The notes under the pieces: model-generated | What the model was told of the DNA's origin: nothing | Database searches by the model: none | Seen by the model: the letters and a program-made list of their open reading frames with translations, nothing else | Shown: positions 50,628-60,100 of the stretch, in pieces | Position numbering within the stretch: the first letter of the stretch is position 1 | How the letters are laid out: each line of letters opens with the position of its first letter | Assembly (NCBI GenBank): GCA_033182465.1 | Contig: CP137330.1 | Location: 310,001-374,000 of the forward strand | Source of the DNA: Sanghuangporus weigelae | Taxonomy: Eukaryota > Basidiomycota > Agaricomycetes > Hymenochaetales > Hymenochaetaceae | Direction of reading: 5' to 3' | DNA: 64,000 bases | Position numbers and translations under genes: made by a program

Positions 50628-51167
50628 ATCAAACCACGCATCAGTACTTGGATTACATGTATTTGAATAAAGATTGTTATTTAGTGAGCCGTGCTGAAGA
50701 CGCGTTCTATAGATATGTTTAAAATAGAAAGCACCCGCACTACGGGTCTGTTGAACGTCATCCCGGAAGGATCGTAGATACAACGTGGTGTTCAAGGTGA
50801 GGTGGACGGCCTGGATATCTTGACGATTACGTGCTGGCTTGGATTGTACTTTCCCGCCAGGAGTCCTGGTGGTTTCGATCACGATCAACAATTACTGTTT
50901 GTAATCTTCAATCGTTCGCCTGGATACTTTACTGGTGCAATACAGTTCTGGACTAGTTAGATAATACCAGCGGATGAGACGATACTCAACGGCGCGTATG
51001 ATCATTTTGGCAGAACAATCTTGTACCCCGGGCCTGCCATCGGAGAGTGTCTTGACTTTAAAACACAAAATTATTTGTGCCCGACCAGTCAAGCCAAGAA
51101 GTAACTTATACCATTCTGGCGCGTCTCAGTTCAGGGCAGGTGTTTCTGTATGTAATTTATAATATTA
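50628..51167. other. Intergenic region
   Basis: ADH copy 2 3' end, then about 450 nt with nothing recognisable up to the TIR element. Confidence 0.4.
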
Positions 51168-51843
51168 TACTGGCATTTACTGGTCCTTTGAACACCCAAT
51201 ACAGATGCACTCGTACACAACACCACAAACATTTAAAAAAAATCTAATTACATATCTGAGTAGTCTGCTATGGAGGCTATATGCTGAAATTTTTTTGAGC
51301 TGTAAAATGTGCAGGAAAAATTAAATTGTGCATGTGAAAAAAGTAGGGTAAATGTCACAAAATTAACTCCTTTGCTTTAAACACCTTGTGACATAACTGT
51401 CACGCTAGCGCATGTATTCGCGAGATGAGATCCGCCCGATTACATAATAATGTTGATAAGTCTGCCTGTCACGCTTTTCAAGTCACCTTTATTGTATGCC
51501 TTATATTAATTCATTGGATAGCTCTTTCGCCACAAAAACTAGGCTGCATGTACTTACAGTAGTGAAGTACTAATATATCTGCTTTTGAGCCATGCTCAAA
51601 GCATGAATGAATAGCAAAATGCATCTGATTCATTGTTTCTCATTGAGTTTCACTGAAATTCAGCAGTAAATAATTTCTCTGTATTTAACGGGTCATAGTA
51701 ATTTGCTGAAATTTCGCAGCATGACTTATATGTATTCTTTCCACCTATGATAAAAATTTCAAGTTGCAAATTGGAGGTTTGAGTGAGTAAATGTAGGATG
51801 TTCAAAGGAAGGGTACTGTTTAAAGGACCAGTAAATGCCTGTA
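51168..51843. mobile_element. Short TIR element with TA target duplication
   Basis: AT-rich, no coding capacity. The ends TACTGGCATTTACTGGTCCT (51168 on) and the inverted copy ending at 51843 match over about 26 nt with two or three mismatches, continuing into TTTGAAC/GTTTAAA. Both sides are flanked by TA (51166-51167 and 51844-51845), as for Tc1/mariner-type insertions. About 676 nt, so a non-autonomous (MITE-like) element. Its inside repeats TCCTTT-(G/A)-AACACC-like motifs that also occur just outside to the right. Confidence 0.7.
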
Positions 51844-52403
51844 TAAAAAAAGAAGGCGATGGTTGTCATTGGTCATACAGTCATTAACCGGTCCTTTAAA
51901 CAGTACCATTCCTTTAAACACCTTATGTTTTCTCACTCAATTCTTCATCCCTCACCACAAGAAAAATGTTGAAGATGCAAAGTGTATATCTGAATTGATA
52001 TCCAAATTTTTAAGTAAATCAGGCAAGTTGTTGGGTCAGGAAAAATTAGACACTGGTCAAATTTATGTGAAATCAGTAAACCTCACTCTGATCAAATTGG
52101 TCCTGTGCATTTTTCTGTCAACCAATGTGGATTCTGAGTTTATTAGCTAATATTACTCTATTATGAGTGTCTTATCTTATATTTTCATGGAGGAATATGT
52201 TTTGAGTAAATAAATGCAAGCCAATCAAGCAAAAAATGTGACAGATACACAAATCATTTATTTTACATAATGTGATCGACGTTGTTATTGCCAAGTTGGC
52301 AAATTAGCTGATATTAGGCGTTTTGTAATGTCACATGGTGTTCAAAGGAGCCGTATTATGTGACAGTCACCTATAATTTTCTATTGGCCATATTAAATTT
52401 TCC
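51844..52403. other. AT-rich stretch, possibly a second related TIR element
   Basis: GGTCCTTTAAACAGTACC at about 51890 and the reverse-oriented GGTGTTCAAAGGAGCC at about 52337 look like degenerate ends of a relative of the element at 51168-51843. No clear target duplication and no gene; the frame starting 51863 is AT-rich and featureless. Confidence 0.4.
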
Positions 52404-53125
52404 TGTCTGAAAGGATCCGCTCAAAAACTCGCATCAGGATCGACACGATCAGCTTTCCAAACACGACCGGTAACCAAGCCAGCTAACACGGGCCCAAGCG
52501 ATCGAGCGACCTAGGCAACAGTAACCCGTTACCACCTGAGCGCTAGAAGCACCGAGGCAGATACGTAATCCCGCTAACAGCTAACACCGTCGACCGCCTA
52601 TTACCGCAGACTATCACTCTAACGCCACCGACCAAGCAACCAGAGCGACCTCGATCAAAAGAAGCGATCAAACTTCTTAGAAGTCCAGAAGCACAGCTAC
52701 TAAAGCCTAAACGCTAAAAGGCTAAAGGCTAATAAGGTTTATGGAGACCTCACTGGCATTTCAGCACTGTCAAGTCTGTGCACGAGTTTACATGGTCCTT
52801 TATGAAGTATACTACATAGTATGCACGGCAACAGTTGGTACATGTGACTGTCACATCGAAACCGAGCGACACCTTCAAGATACAATGCATTCCAATCCAC
52901 CAAACCCAATAGTACCCAAGAAACGAGAGGAACTCACAATCACAACTCGGACCCCTCGAACTGCGAACCCGATAATCTGGAGAATGATTGGATGGTATAG
53001 ACCGGAGTTGCACACACCATGTCCAGCATCTACAATACAGGCAAACCTCTATTTACCAAGAGATGTGAACCTGGAGACCAAGCAGTTACAACTCTTTATA
53101 CAACAAAGGATATGGCATTACATTC
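52404..53125 (+). repeat. LTR-like sequence, inverted partner of the 3' LTR
   Basis: Begins TGTCTGAAAGGATCC and runs 722 nt as an inverted, diverged copy of 54198-54937. Landmarks in both: CAGCTTTCCAAAC, CAACAGTAACCCG, the run of taaagcctaaacgctaaaag type repeats, and ATGGAGACCTCACTGGC. Divergence by eye is several to ten percent plus a few small length differences, so it is a related older insertion or fragment rather than a fresh twin. The open frame starting 52741 in it matches the frame in the other copy. Similarity stops at TACATTC. Confidence 0.75.
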
Positions 53126-54197
53126 TGTTACGAAAATTGTGGTTATCTAATACGGCGTGGGCTAAATTTTACACACCGAGTTGCGATGCCAAATCAAGAC
53201 TATTTCGAAAGGCTACTACGGCAGAACAGTGGTGGCGACTCAAGAGTAGCAAACCACGGATCGTCTGGAGAAGACACGGAGGACTCTAATGATTTGCAAT
53301 TAGGACTAACTAATATGCACATTGGACATACTCCACCGCCGGAACGCAGTCTGGCGGCGATGGAAGAAAGGAATATCGCAAGGTATACGGAACTCCTGCA
53401 ACGAAGACATTATCGGCGTGTGTTAGGGAGTAGGCCCGGGGTTACACCGGTTCAATCCTTTTGCCTAAGCAGCGGTGTGTTGTGCAGAGGTGATCTTATC
53501 TACCCACGTCTGGCTGTACCACGCGGTCCCTTACTAGCCTTCCTAGTCGCGGTCCGAGTTATGGATGTTTTCAGATACGAGGTAATAGTAAAGCAGATTG
53601 GGATTTCCAAGAGGCGTGATAGTACAAAGCACACAGTAATAGCTCGCTGTAGGGCAAGCTTTACACCAGTGTGTTAAGAGGATCGAAAGATGGGGAAATG
53701 AGGGCCTAATCCTACAACTATTTATGCTCCCAGATATTCCATTTTCCGTCCTATTTCTTACTCATCCTGTCTCCACTTTACTCCACTTTCCTCCACCATT
53801 ACATCTGTTCCTTTGTCATCCTGCTGCGCTTCGCTCCACTTTGCTCCAATCTTTGTAAGGTCGTCTCCACTATGACAGAATTCTTTGGAGTTGCTGACTG
53901 AGACAATAGAGGTGGTGCTCCGATATGGAATGCTCCACTGTCAGTACTCCATAACGATGTCATTGCCGTCATTGAGTGGCATCTTTGCTCTTGGAGCGAT
54001 GTAGGCTGCTCGGTATGTGATCCTTCGGAACTCATCTCGAGGTCCAGCGAGGGTAAGCATAACTCGCACGTCAGTGTTAAGGTGTCGGGTCGGTGTAGAG
54101 TATGGTCCAAGGCATATCATGAACTGCATAAGCTCTGCTGGTGGGTTCTGCTGGGTTCTGGTGACTAGCCATGCTTTGCCTTCGTATCGTATATCTC
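53126..54197. other. Spacer between the inverted LTR-like copies
   Basis: On the + strand 53186-53677 an open frame (starts MPNQDYFERLLRQNSGG) has a protein-like charged composition but no known motif. On the minus strand the LTR frame continues to 53941. A block of ctccactttactcc/ctccacttt repeats lies at 53770-53860. I could not place the end of either LTR in this stretch, so part of it may be LTR. Confidence 0.4.
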
Positions 54198-54582
54198 GAA
54201 TGTAGCGCCATATCCTTCGTTGTATAAGGAGTTGTAATTGCTTGGTTTCCAGGTTCGCATCTCTCGGTAAATAAAGGTTTGCCTGTATCGTAGATGCTGG
54301 ACATGGTGTGTGCAACTCCGGTCTATACCATCCAATCATTCTCCAAGTTATCGGGTTCGCAGTTCGAGGGGTCCGAGTTGTGATCGTGAGCTCCTCTCGT
54401 TTCTTGGGTACTATTGGGCTTGGTGGATTGGAATGCATTGTATCCTGAAGGTGTCGCTCGGTTTCGATGTGACAGTCACGCGTACCAACCGTTGCCGTGC
54501 ATACTAAGTAGTATACTTCATAAAGGACCATGTAAACTCGTGCACAGACTTGACAGTGCTGAAATGCCAGTGAGGTCTCCAT
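53941..54582 (-). CDS. Open frame inside the LTR region, unknown
   Basis: A 213-codon frame starting at the ATG at 54582 (METSLAFQHCQVCARVYMVL), the first 130 codons of which are shared with the inverted copy at 52741-53125. Composition is protein-like: KKREELTITTRTPRTANPI, WYRPELHTPCPASTIQANLY. No known domain. It lies in the LTR of the Ty3/Gypsy element and may be a real LTR-borne gene or simply a long frame kept by chance; the fact that the same frame stays open in both copies speaks for some constraint or recent common origin. Confidence 0.4.
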   Translation of the reverse strand: METSLAFQHCQVCARVYMVLYEVYYLVCTATVGTRDCHIETERHLQDTMHSNPPSPIVPKKREELTITTRTPRTANPITWRMIGWYRPELHTPCPASTIQANLYLPRDANLETKQLQLLIQRRIWRYIRDIRYEGKAWLVTRTQQNPPAELMQFMICLGPYSTPTRHLNTDVRVMLTLAGPRDEFRRITYRAAYIAPRAKMPLNDGNDIVMEY

Positions 54583-54937
54583 AAACCTTATTAGCCTTTA
54601 GCCTTTTAGCGTTTAGGCTTTAGTAGTTGTGCTTCTGGACTTCTAAGAAGTTTGATCGCTTCTTTTGATCGAGGTCGCTCTGGTTGCTTGGTCGGCGGCG
54701 TTAGAGTGGTAGTCCGCGGTAATAGGCGGTCGGCGGTGTTAGCTGTTAGCGGGATTACGTATCCGCTTCGGTGCTTCTAGCGCTCGGGTGGTAACGGGTT
54801 ACTGTTGCCTAGGCCGCTCGATTGCTTGGGCCTTTGATAGCTGGCTTGGTTACCGGTCGCGTTTGGAAAGCTGATCGTGTAGATCTGTTGATCGCGTTGA
54901 TCCTGATGCGAGATTTTGAGCGGATCCTTTCACTACA
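54198..54937 (-). repeat. 3' LTR of the Ty3/Gypsy element (shared part)
   Basis: On the minus strand the LTR starts TGTAGTGAAAGGATCC at 54937, directly after the G-rich polypurine tract. The part that matches the inverted copy ends at about 54198; the true 3' end of the LTR (a CA) was not identified and may lie further left. The 5' LTR is outside the window. Confidence 0.75.
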
Positions 54938-54947
54938 CCCCCCCTAA
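54938..54947 (-). promoter_or_regulatory. Polypurine tract next to 3' LTR
   Basis: TTAGGGGGGG read on the minus strand, touching the TG of the LTR at 54937. This is the usual primer site for plus-strand DNA synthesis in LTR elements. Confidence 0.65.
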
Positions 54948-55056
54948 GATGAACTTTCGGAGAAATGTTCATCCTAATCCGTGAGAAAGCTCGGATAAAG
55001 GGTCGCCTAGTGATGGTTGATTTTTGCTATCAGACCATCATCATCTCTGCTCCAAA

Positions 55057-55372
55057 ATGTCGAAAGTCGCCGCTGCTGTTACTGTTTTTGTCGTTATTGT
55101 CGCGATTTTCGGCATAAATCATTGGATTTTGGAGCGTAAGAGGCGTGCTCAGGTAAGTGATGCATGCTCTGTGCCGTTTCAAGTCGTTAATCTTCCTCTA
55201 GGAGGCCGACTTTGAAATGCAATCGTTCCAGCGCGATGTTACGACTGTTGCGCTTCGAGTTCACCTCGCGCTCGGTTATGACGTTGAGGATATCGATCCA
55301 GTCGTCGAAAATGCAGGTATTGCTTCGCAGGAACGTCGTGAAAAGGGTGTCTGGGAAGACATTGACTTGTAA
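55057..55372 (+). CDS. Small spliced membrane-protein gene, antisense inside element
   Basis: Not visible as one open frame. Exon 1 55057-55152 (32 codons), intron 55153-55201 (49 nt, GTAAGT...CTAG), exon 2 55202-55372 (56 codons and TAA). The product is 88 residues: MSKVAAAV then a membrane helix (TVFVVIVAIFGINHWIL), a basic stop-transfer stretch (ERKRRAQ), and an acidic, helical tail (EADFEMQSFQRDVTTVALRV, then GYDVEDIDPVVENAG, ending GVWEDIDL). Intron length and signals match host genes in this window. It lies between the 3' ORF and the 3' LTR, on the strand opposite gag and pol. An intron in antisense orientation would not be spliced from the element's genomic RNA. Family unknown; a captured host gene is possible. 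Confidence 0.65.
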
Positions 55373-55928
55373 AGGGTGGTGGGAAGGGATATGAATATGA
55401 AATGTGCATCATGTAAAGAATATGACGCAATTGAAAGTGATAAGAAAGAAATTATAAAGTCATTAAAATCATTAAGTCGTTAATGAATAAGTTTTATACC
55501 AATTTGGGAGTGAAGTTCCAGGTGTTTACCTACGGCTCTTCAACCCCCAAATGGAGTTTTTCGAAGAAAGAGTGTAATTGGAGTGCCTTTCAGCGTGAAG
55601 GCACATCCTAGCATGATGCAAGGGAGTGACTTCACGTAAACTTTTGGCTTCTCCGTTGCATAGAGGATAATAAAAGGTAGGCATAATCTGCTAATTCGGA
55701 GCCGGCACAATAAAACAATATACAAAATGTCTAGGCCCTTGTAGGTTCTTTGACACTTCTGCATAGTGCTTCATTTGTGCTGGTTGGCCGAATAAGCGTG
55801 AAATAAAGAGGTGCATAAAGCATAATTTGGTCGGATGTGACCATAAATATCATAAGGTAAGAATGAAATGCATAATTGACCATGTCGGGTCACGATATGG
55901 GAAAGGGGTTGCATAAAAGAAGAGTTGT
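55373..55928. other. Non-coding stretch inside the element
   Basis: About 550 AT-rich nt between the antisense gene and the ORF that follows pol. Contains tcattaaaatcattaagtcg-type runs that could serve as 3' ends for both convergent transcription units. No gene seen. Confidence 0.4.
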
Positions 55929-57005
55929 TTACAAATCTTCGGATTCTTCAGCCTCAGGTGTAGTCTGGGCCGAGTTCGCTGGGGTATATAGTTCCCTGCT
56001 TTCACCTTCTTCACTTGACTCTGTATCGTCGGAGTGTATGTACATGTCCTCCTGTTCCGACATAGTAAGCATCTCGTCCGGCTGGTAGAGTTCGTTCGGG
56101 TACTGGTAGACTGAGATCATCAGATCTTCCAGCAAGGGGTGTCGTGTAGCCTGTAGTTTTTCTCTGGCTTCTTCCTCTCGGTTGTTGAGTTCCATAAGGT
56201 AATGAGGGTCGTAGTTAACCTCTTTGCCTTCGACTACGTGGTGCTCGATGTTGTCGAGTGGTACCTCGTCCGTAGTAGAGTTCCTCGCTTCAATAACCGT
56301 TCGGTATCTCGTTCCTTCGTAATACTTCGTCATGTTGAGTACCGTCATGAACTGCATGGTGTGGGATGCATAGAAGCCCGTCTGGTCGGCTATGTATATA
56401 ATGTACTTCATCGCATCGATGCTCATCGGATGATAGTGACTCCATCGCATCATTCGGTTAAGAATTGCGGTAGTCATGTCTCGTCGGTAGGCGCAAATTT
56501 GAATTGCCGAATGATAGATGCCCATGATGTTCTTGTATGTCGTTTCGTGCCTAAAGTCGATCTTGCCTCGATGTAATGCTTGTGTTTCGAGTTCGATCGC
56601 GTAGGTTAGAAATGCATCATCATTGAGTCGGCGTAATGCTGCGTCTCGAGGGTTACTGAGTTTGAATAACCACTCGTCTGAGTGATTCGCCATCATAAGA
56701 TGGGGTATTTCGTCTCGGTTGTGGTGGACTGCGTTCCACTTGTCGAATAGATCATCGAAGTACTTCCCTGGGCATAGGGGTACAATCTCATCTTCGTAGT
56801 TCTCTTCGTTGAATCGGTTGCACAGCTGTGGCCATTGATAACGTTCGGTCGGTGGCCTGAGTGTAAATGTCCATTCTGGTGCATCTTCTGGTTGACAGAA
56901 TGCATGTAGCTCATCGAAGATAGGCATAGCTGAGTAGTAGTTCGTCTGCAGTGAAGTAGAGCTGTTGAGATTCGAGTTGTTGTTCCTTAGCTCGAAGTTC
57001 TCCAT
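55929..57005 (-). CDS. Unknown ORF downstream of pol in the Ty3 element
   Basis: 358 residues from the ATG at 57005 (MENFELRNNNSNLNSSTS), 176 nt after the pol stop. Soluble-looking, acidic, rich in Tyr, Met and Asn. Segments include WNAVHHNRDEIPHLMMANHS, DFRHETTYKNIMGIYHSAIQ and MRWSHYHPMSIDAMKYIIYI. The last 50 residues are very acidic (DDTESSEEGESRELYTPANS, ending EAEESEDL). No signal peptide or membrane helix, so it does not look like an envelope protein. I do not recognise the family. Its place after pol matches the extra gene position of some plant and fungal Ty3 elements. Confidence 0.65.
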   Translation of the reverse strand: MENFELRNNNSNLNSSTSLQTNYYSAMPIFDELHAFCQPEDAPEWTFTLRPPTERYQWPQLCNRFNEENYEDEIVPLCPGKYFDDLFDKWNAVHHNRDEIPHLMMANHSDEWLFKLSNPRDAALRRLNDDAFLTYAIELETQALHRGKIDFRHETTYKNIMGIYHSAIQICAYRRDMTTAILNRMMRWSHYHPMSIDAMKYIIYIADQTGFYASHTMQFMTVLNMTKYYEGTRYRTVIEARNSTTDEVPLDNIEHHVVEGKEVNYDPHYLMELNNREEEAREKLQATRHPLLEDLMISVYQYPNELYQPDEMLTMSEQEDMYIHSDDTESSEEGESRELYTPANSAQTTPEAEESEDL

Positions 57006-57180
57006 GTTTTATACCATCTTGTTGGTATGTCGGCGATGTCTTGCCTAATTCTTCTATCTCTGCTCTCGCTTTGGTGTGCCACATTGATGTCATCGCTTGG
57101 TAAGGTCATTGGGGACCTTACTCATCATCTCTATTGTGGATCCATAAGCGGCTCCATCGGGTGGAGTGCATGTGATGCAA

Positions 57181-60100
57181 CTATTGCCTCATTCGTTTTC
57201 GTGCGGCGATCCATTGGTTAAGGTTCGGTGGCTGGATTGCCTGAGGATACTTTTTATGGAATGCTTCGATCATTTGATAGGAGTTCTTGAGGTTGTCAAG
57301 TGGCTCCCATGTTCGCTCCTGGTATCCTTTCCATTGGATAAGGTATTGGACCTTGCTCCGATGACGTCTTGTGTTATGAATTGTCTCCACTTCGTACTCT
57401 GCTTCTCCCTCCACTTCAATAGGTGGTGGTTCATCCAAAGTGGGTCTTCCAGGGTATTCCTTTCGTTTGTAAGGCCTGAGAAGACTCGCATGAAACACTG
57501 GGTGGATCGGAAGGGTTTCGGGTAAGCGTAATCTGAATGACACTTGTCCGACTGCCTTCTCGACTTTATAAGGCCCTGCCCATTTCATTGCAAGTTTCTT
57601 CGTTGGTTCCAATCGACTGAGATTCCTCATGTCTAGTAACACTTCGTCTCCTGGCTTGTACTCTGGCAGTTTGCCTCGATGCAGGTCTGCATAAAGCTTC
57701 ATTGCCTCATTCGCTTGCCTAATCGAATTATAGGCTTCTTGCTGTACTTGTCGAAGCTCCTCTAGGTGATTTATTGCTTCTGGGACGTTTGAATCACCGG
57801 TCTCCGCAACGTCCAGGTGAGGATGCCATCCATACAGTGTATAGAATGGTGACTGATGTGTAGTACTGTGCTTCCTGTTGTTGTAGGCGAATTCTGCTAT
57901 ATCGATGTACTCTGCCCAATCTGTTTGTCGGTAGGACACATAGCAGCGTAAGTACTGTTCAAGCTCTTGATTTAGTCGCTCGGTTTGACCATCGGTTTGT
58001 GGATGATACGCTGTACTAGTTTTCCAATCGACATCGATGAGTCTGCAGAACTCCTTGAGGAATTGCGCGGTGAAGTTGCTACCTCGGTCGGAGATTACTC
58101 GTTTAGGGGCCCCGTAGTATTTGAAGACATGTTGGCGGAACAAACGTGCCAACTGCTTAGCATTGGGTATTCCTTGGCAAGGAATGAACTTCCCCATTTT
58201 AGTGAGTTTGTCCACTATAACGAGTATCGCACTGTAGCCTTCATTGCTGACTGGTAAGTCGGTAATCAGGTCACAGGTTATGGTTTCCCATGGTTGATGT
58301 GGTGCCTCCAACGGTTGGAGCGGCGGATTTCGAAACTGTCGAATCGGTTTTGCACGCTGACATATGTCGCAGGTTGCGGTATATGCTCGGATCATTTCTT
58401 CCATCTTCGGCCAATAGTATGATCGCTTTACAAGCTCTATGGTCTTTTCTGCTCCTGGGTGGCCTGCAAGTTTGTGATCATGGCGCCTTCGGATTAGCAA
58501 CGCTCGTAGGTTGGCGGACGGCGGGATATATAATGCATTGGTTACGTAGTGCAAGCCGTTCCTGTAACTGTAGCCGTTGCTCTGCTTGATCGCCTGAATT
58601 TCCTTCTTAGCCTCCTCGGTATTGTAGTTCCTCTTGATCGTTCGGATAATAGGATCAGAGATAGTGACCATTTCAGTTTCTAGCTTGTATAGACCGTTGA
58701 TCTCTGTGCGTCGCAATGTTTGTTGCTTGATCGTATCAGGAGGTAACAAGGTAACTCCTAAGTTGTCCTTGTCCTCTGGCATATAGTCGGATCGTCGTGA
58801 TAGCTCGTCAGCTTGGTTCTTCTTGCCTGGCCAATGGAGAATCTTGAAGTTATATCGTGATAACTCTAATGCCCATCTCGCTTGACGTCTCGATAGATTC
58901 TGAGCTGTCATGAAGTATCGGAGGTTTGCATGATCGCTTCGGATTGTTACTGGTTCTTTGGTTCCCTCCAATAGGTGTCTCCAATGCTTGAGTGCTTCCA
59001 TGATTGCTAGCATCTCTTTGTCATGCGTCGGATAGTTTCGTTGGGTGTTCGTTAGAGTTTTCGACATGAAACCTAAAGGTCTCAGTTCTCCTTGGTTGTC
59101 TTCTTGTTGTAAGACTGCACCAATCGCTACATCGGATGCGTCGGTTTCCAATGTGTATGATTTGTCTGGCTTTGGCATTGCCAATGCGACTTCCGTTTCG
59201 AATGCCTTCTTGATACTTTCGAATGCTTTGTCTTGTGCCTCTGCCCATATGAACTTGCGATCCTTTTTGATAAGGTCGCCAATAGGTGCGAATGTATCGG
59301 CATAGTTCCTGATGAATCTTCGGTAGAAGTTACAAAATCCTTGGAACTTTCGAACTTGTCGTTTCGTCTTTGGCACTGGCCATTCGTGAATAGCTTTGAG
59401 CTTATAAGGATCCATCTGGATGCCTTTCGTTCCTACTACAAATCCCAAGTAGTCGAGCTGGGTTTGGAGGAAGTGACATTTCTCGATTTTGAGGTAAATG
59501 TCGAGCTCTCGGCATTTCTGTAGAATTGCCCTGAGGAGTTTCCAATGTTCCTCTTCAGTTTGTGCTTGACCAATAAGGTCGTCCAAATAGTTGAGTGCTT
59601 CTTCTGTCCTGAGCCAATATTCGAAGTTGTCATTCATGAATCGTTGGAATACTGCAGGTGAGTTCTTCATTCCAAACATCATGACCTTTGGCTTGTAGAC
59701 TGCATTGCCAACTCGGAATGCTGCCTTCCACTCGTCTCCTTCTCGGATTCGCAGGTTGTTGTAACCTGATCGCATGTCGAGTGTAAAGAAGAATTTTCCT
59801 TTCTCCAGTTTCTCTGGGAGAACACTCATGATCGGTATCGGGTATGGATCTGATACTGTCGTGTCGTTGATGTCTCGGTAATCGGTTACTGCTCGTGCTC
59901 CTCCGTCTTTCTTTCCTACAAAGAAGACTGGTGCTGCTACCGGACATGGTTCATGTGGTTGAACCTTTTCAATCCATCCTTTGTCAAGTAACTCTTTGAC
60001 ATAAGCATCGAGTGCTGCCTGCTCTTCTCGTGTGAGCTTGATAATAGGCCTCGGTTTCGGTAATGGTACTCCTTCTTTGAGGTTAATTGCCATATCCCAT

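Noticed and set aside
53446-53460. GGTTCAATCC, resembling a tRNA B box
   Set aside because: No A box at the right distance and no cloverleaf; a chance match inside transposon-derived DNA.
55929-57005. Env identity for the ORF after pol
   Set aside because: No signal peptide, no membrane helix, no glycoprotein-like Cys pattern; position alone is not enough.
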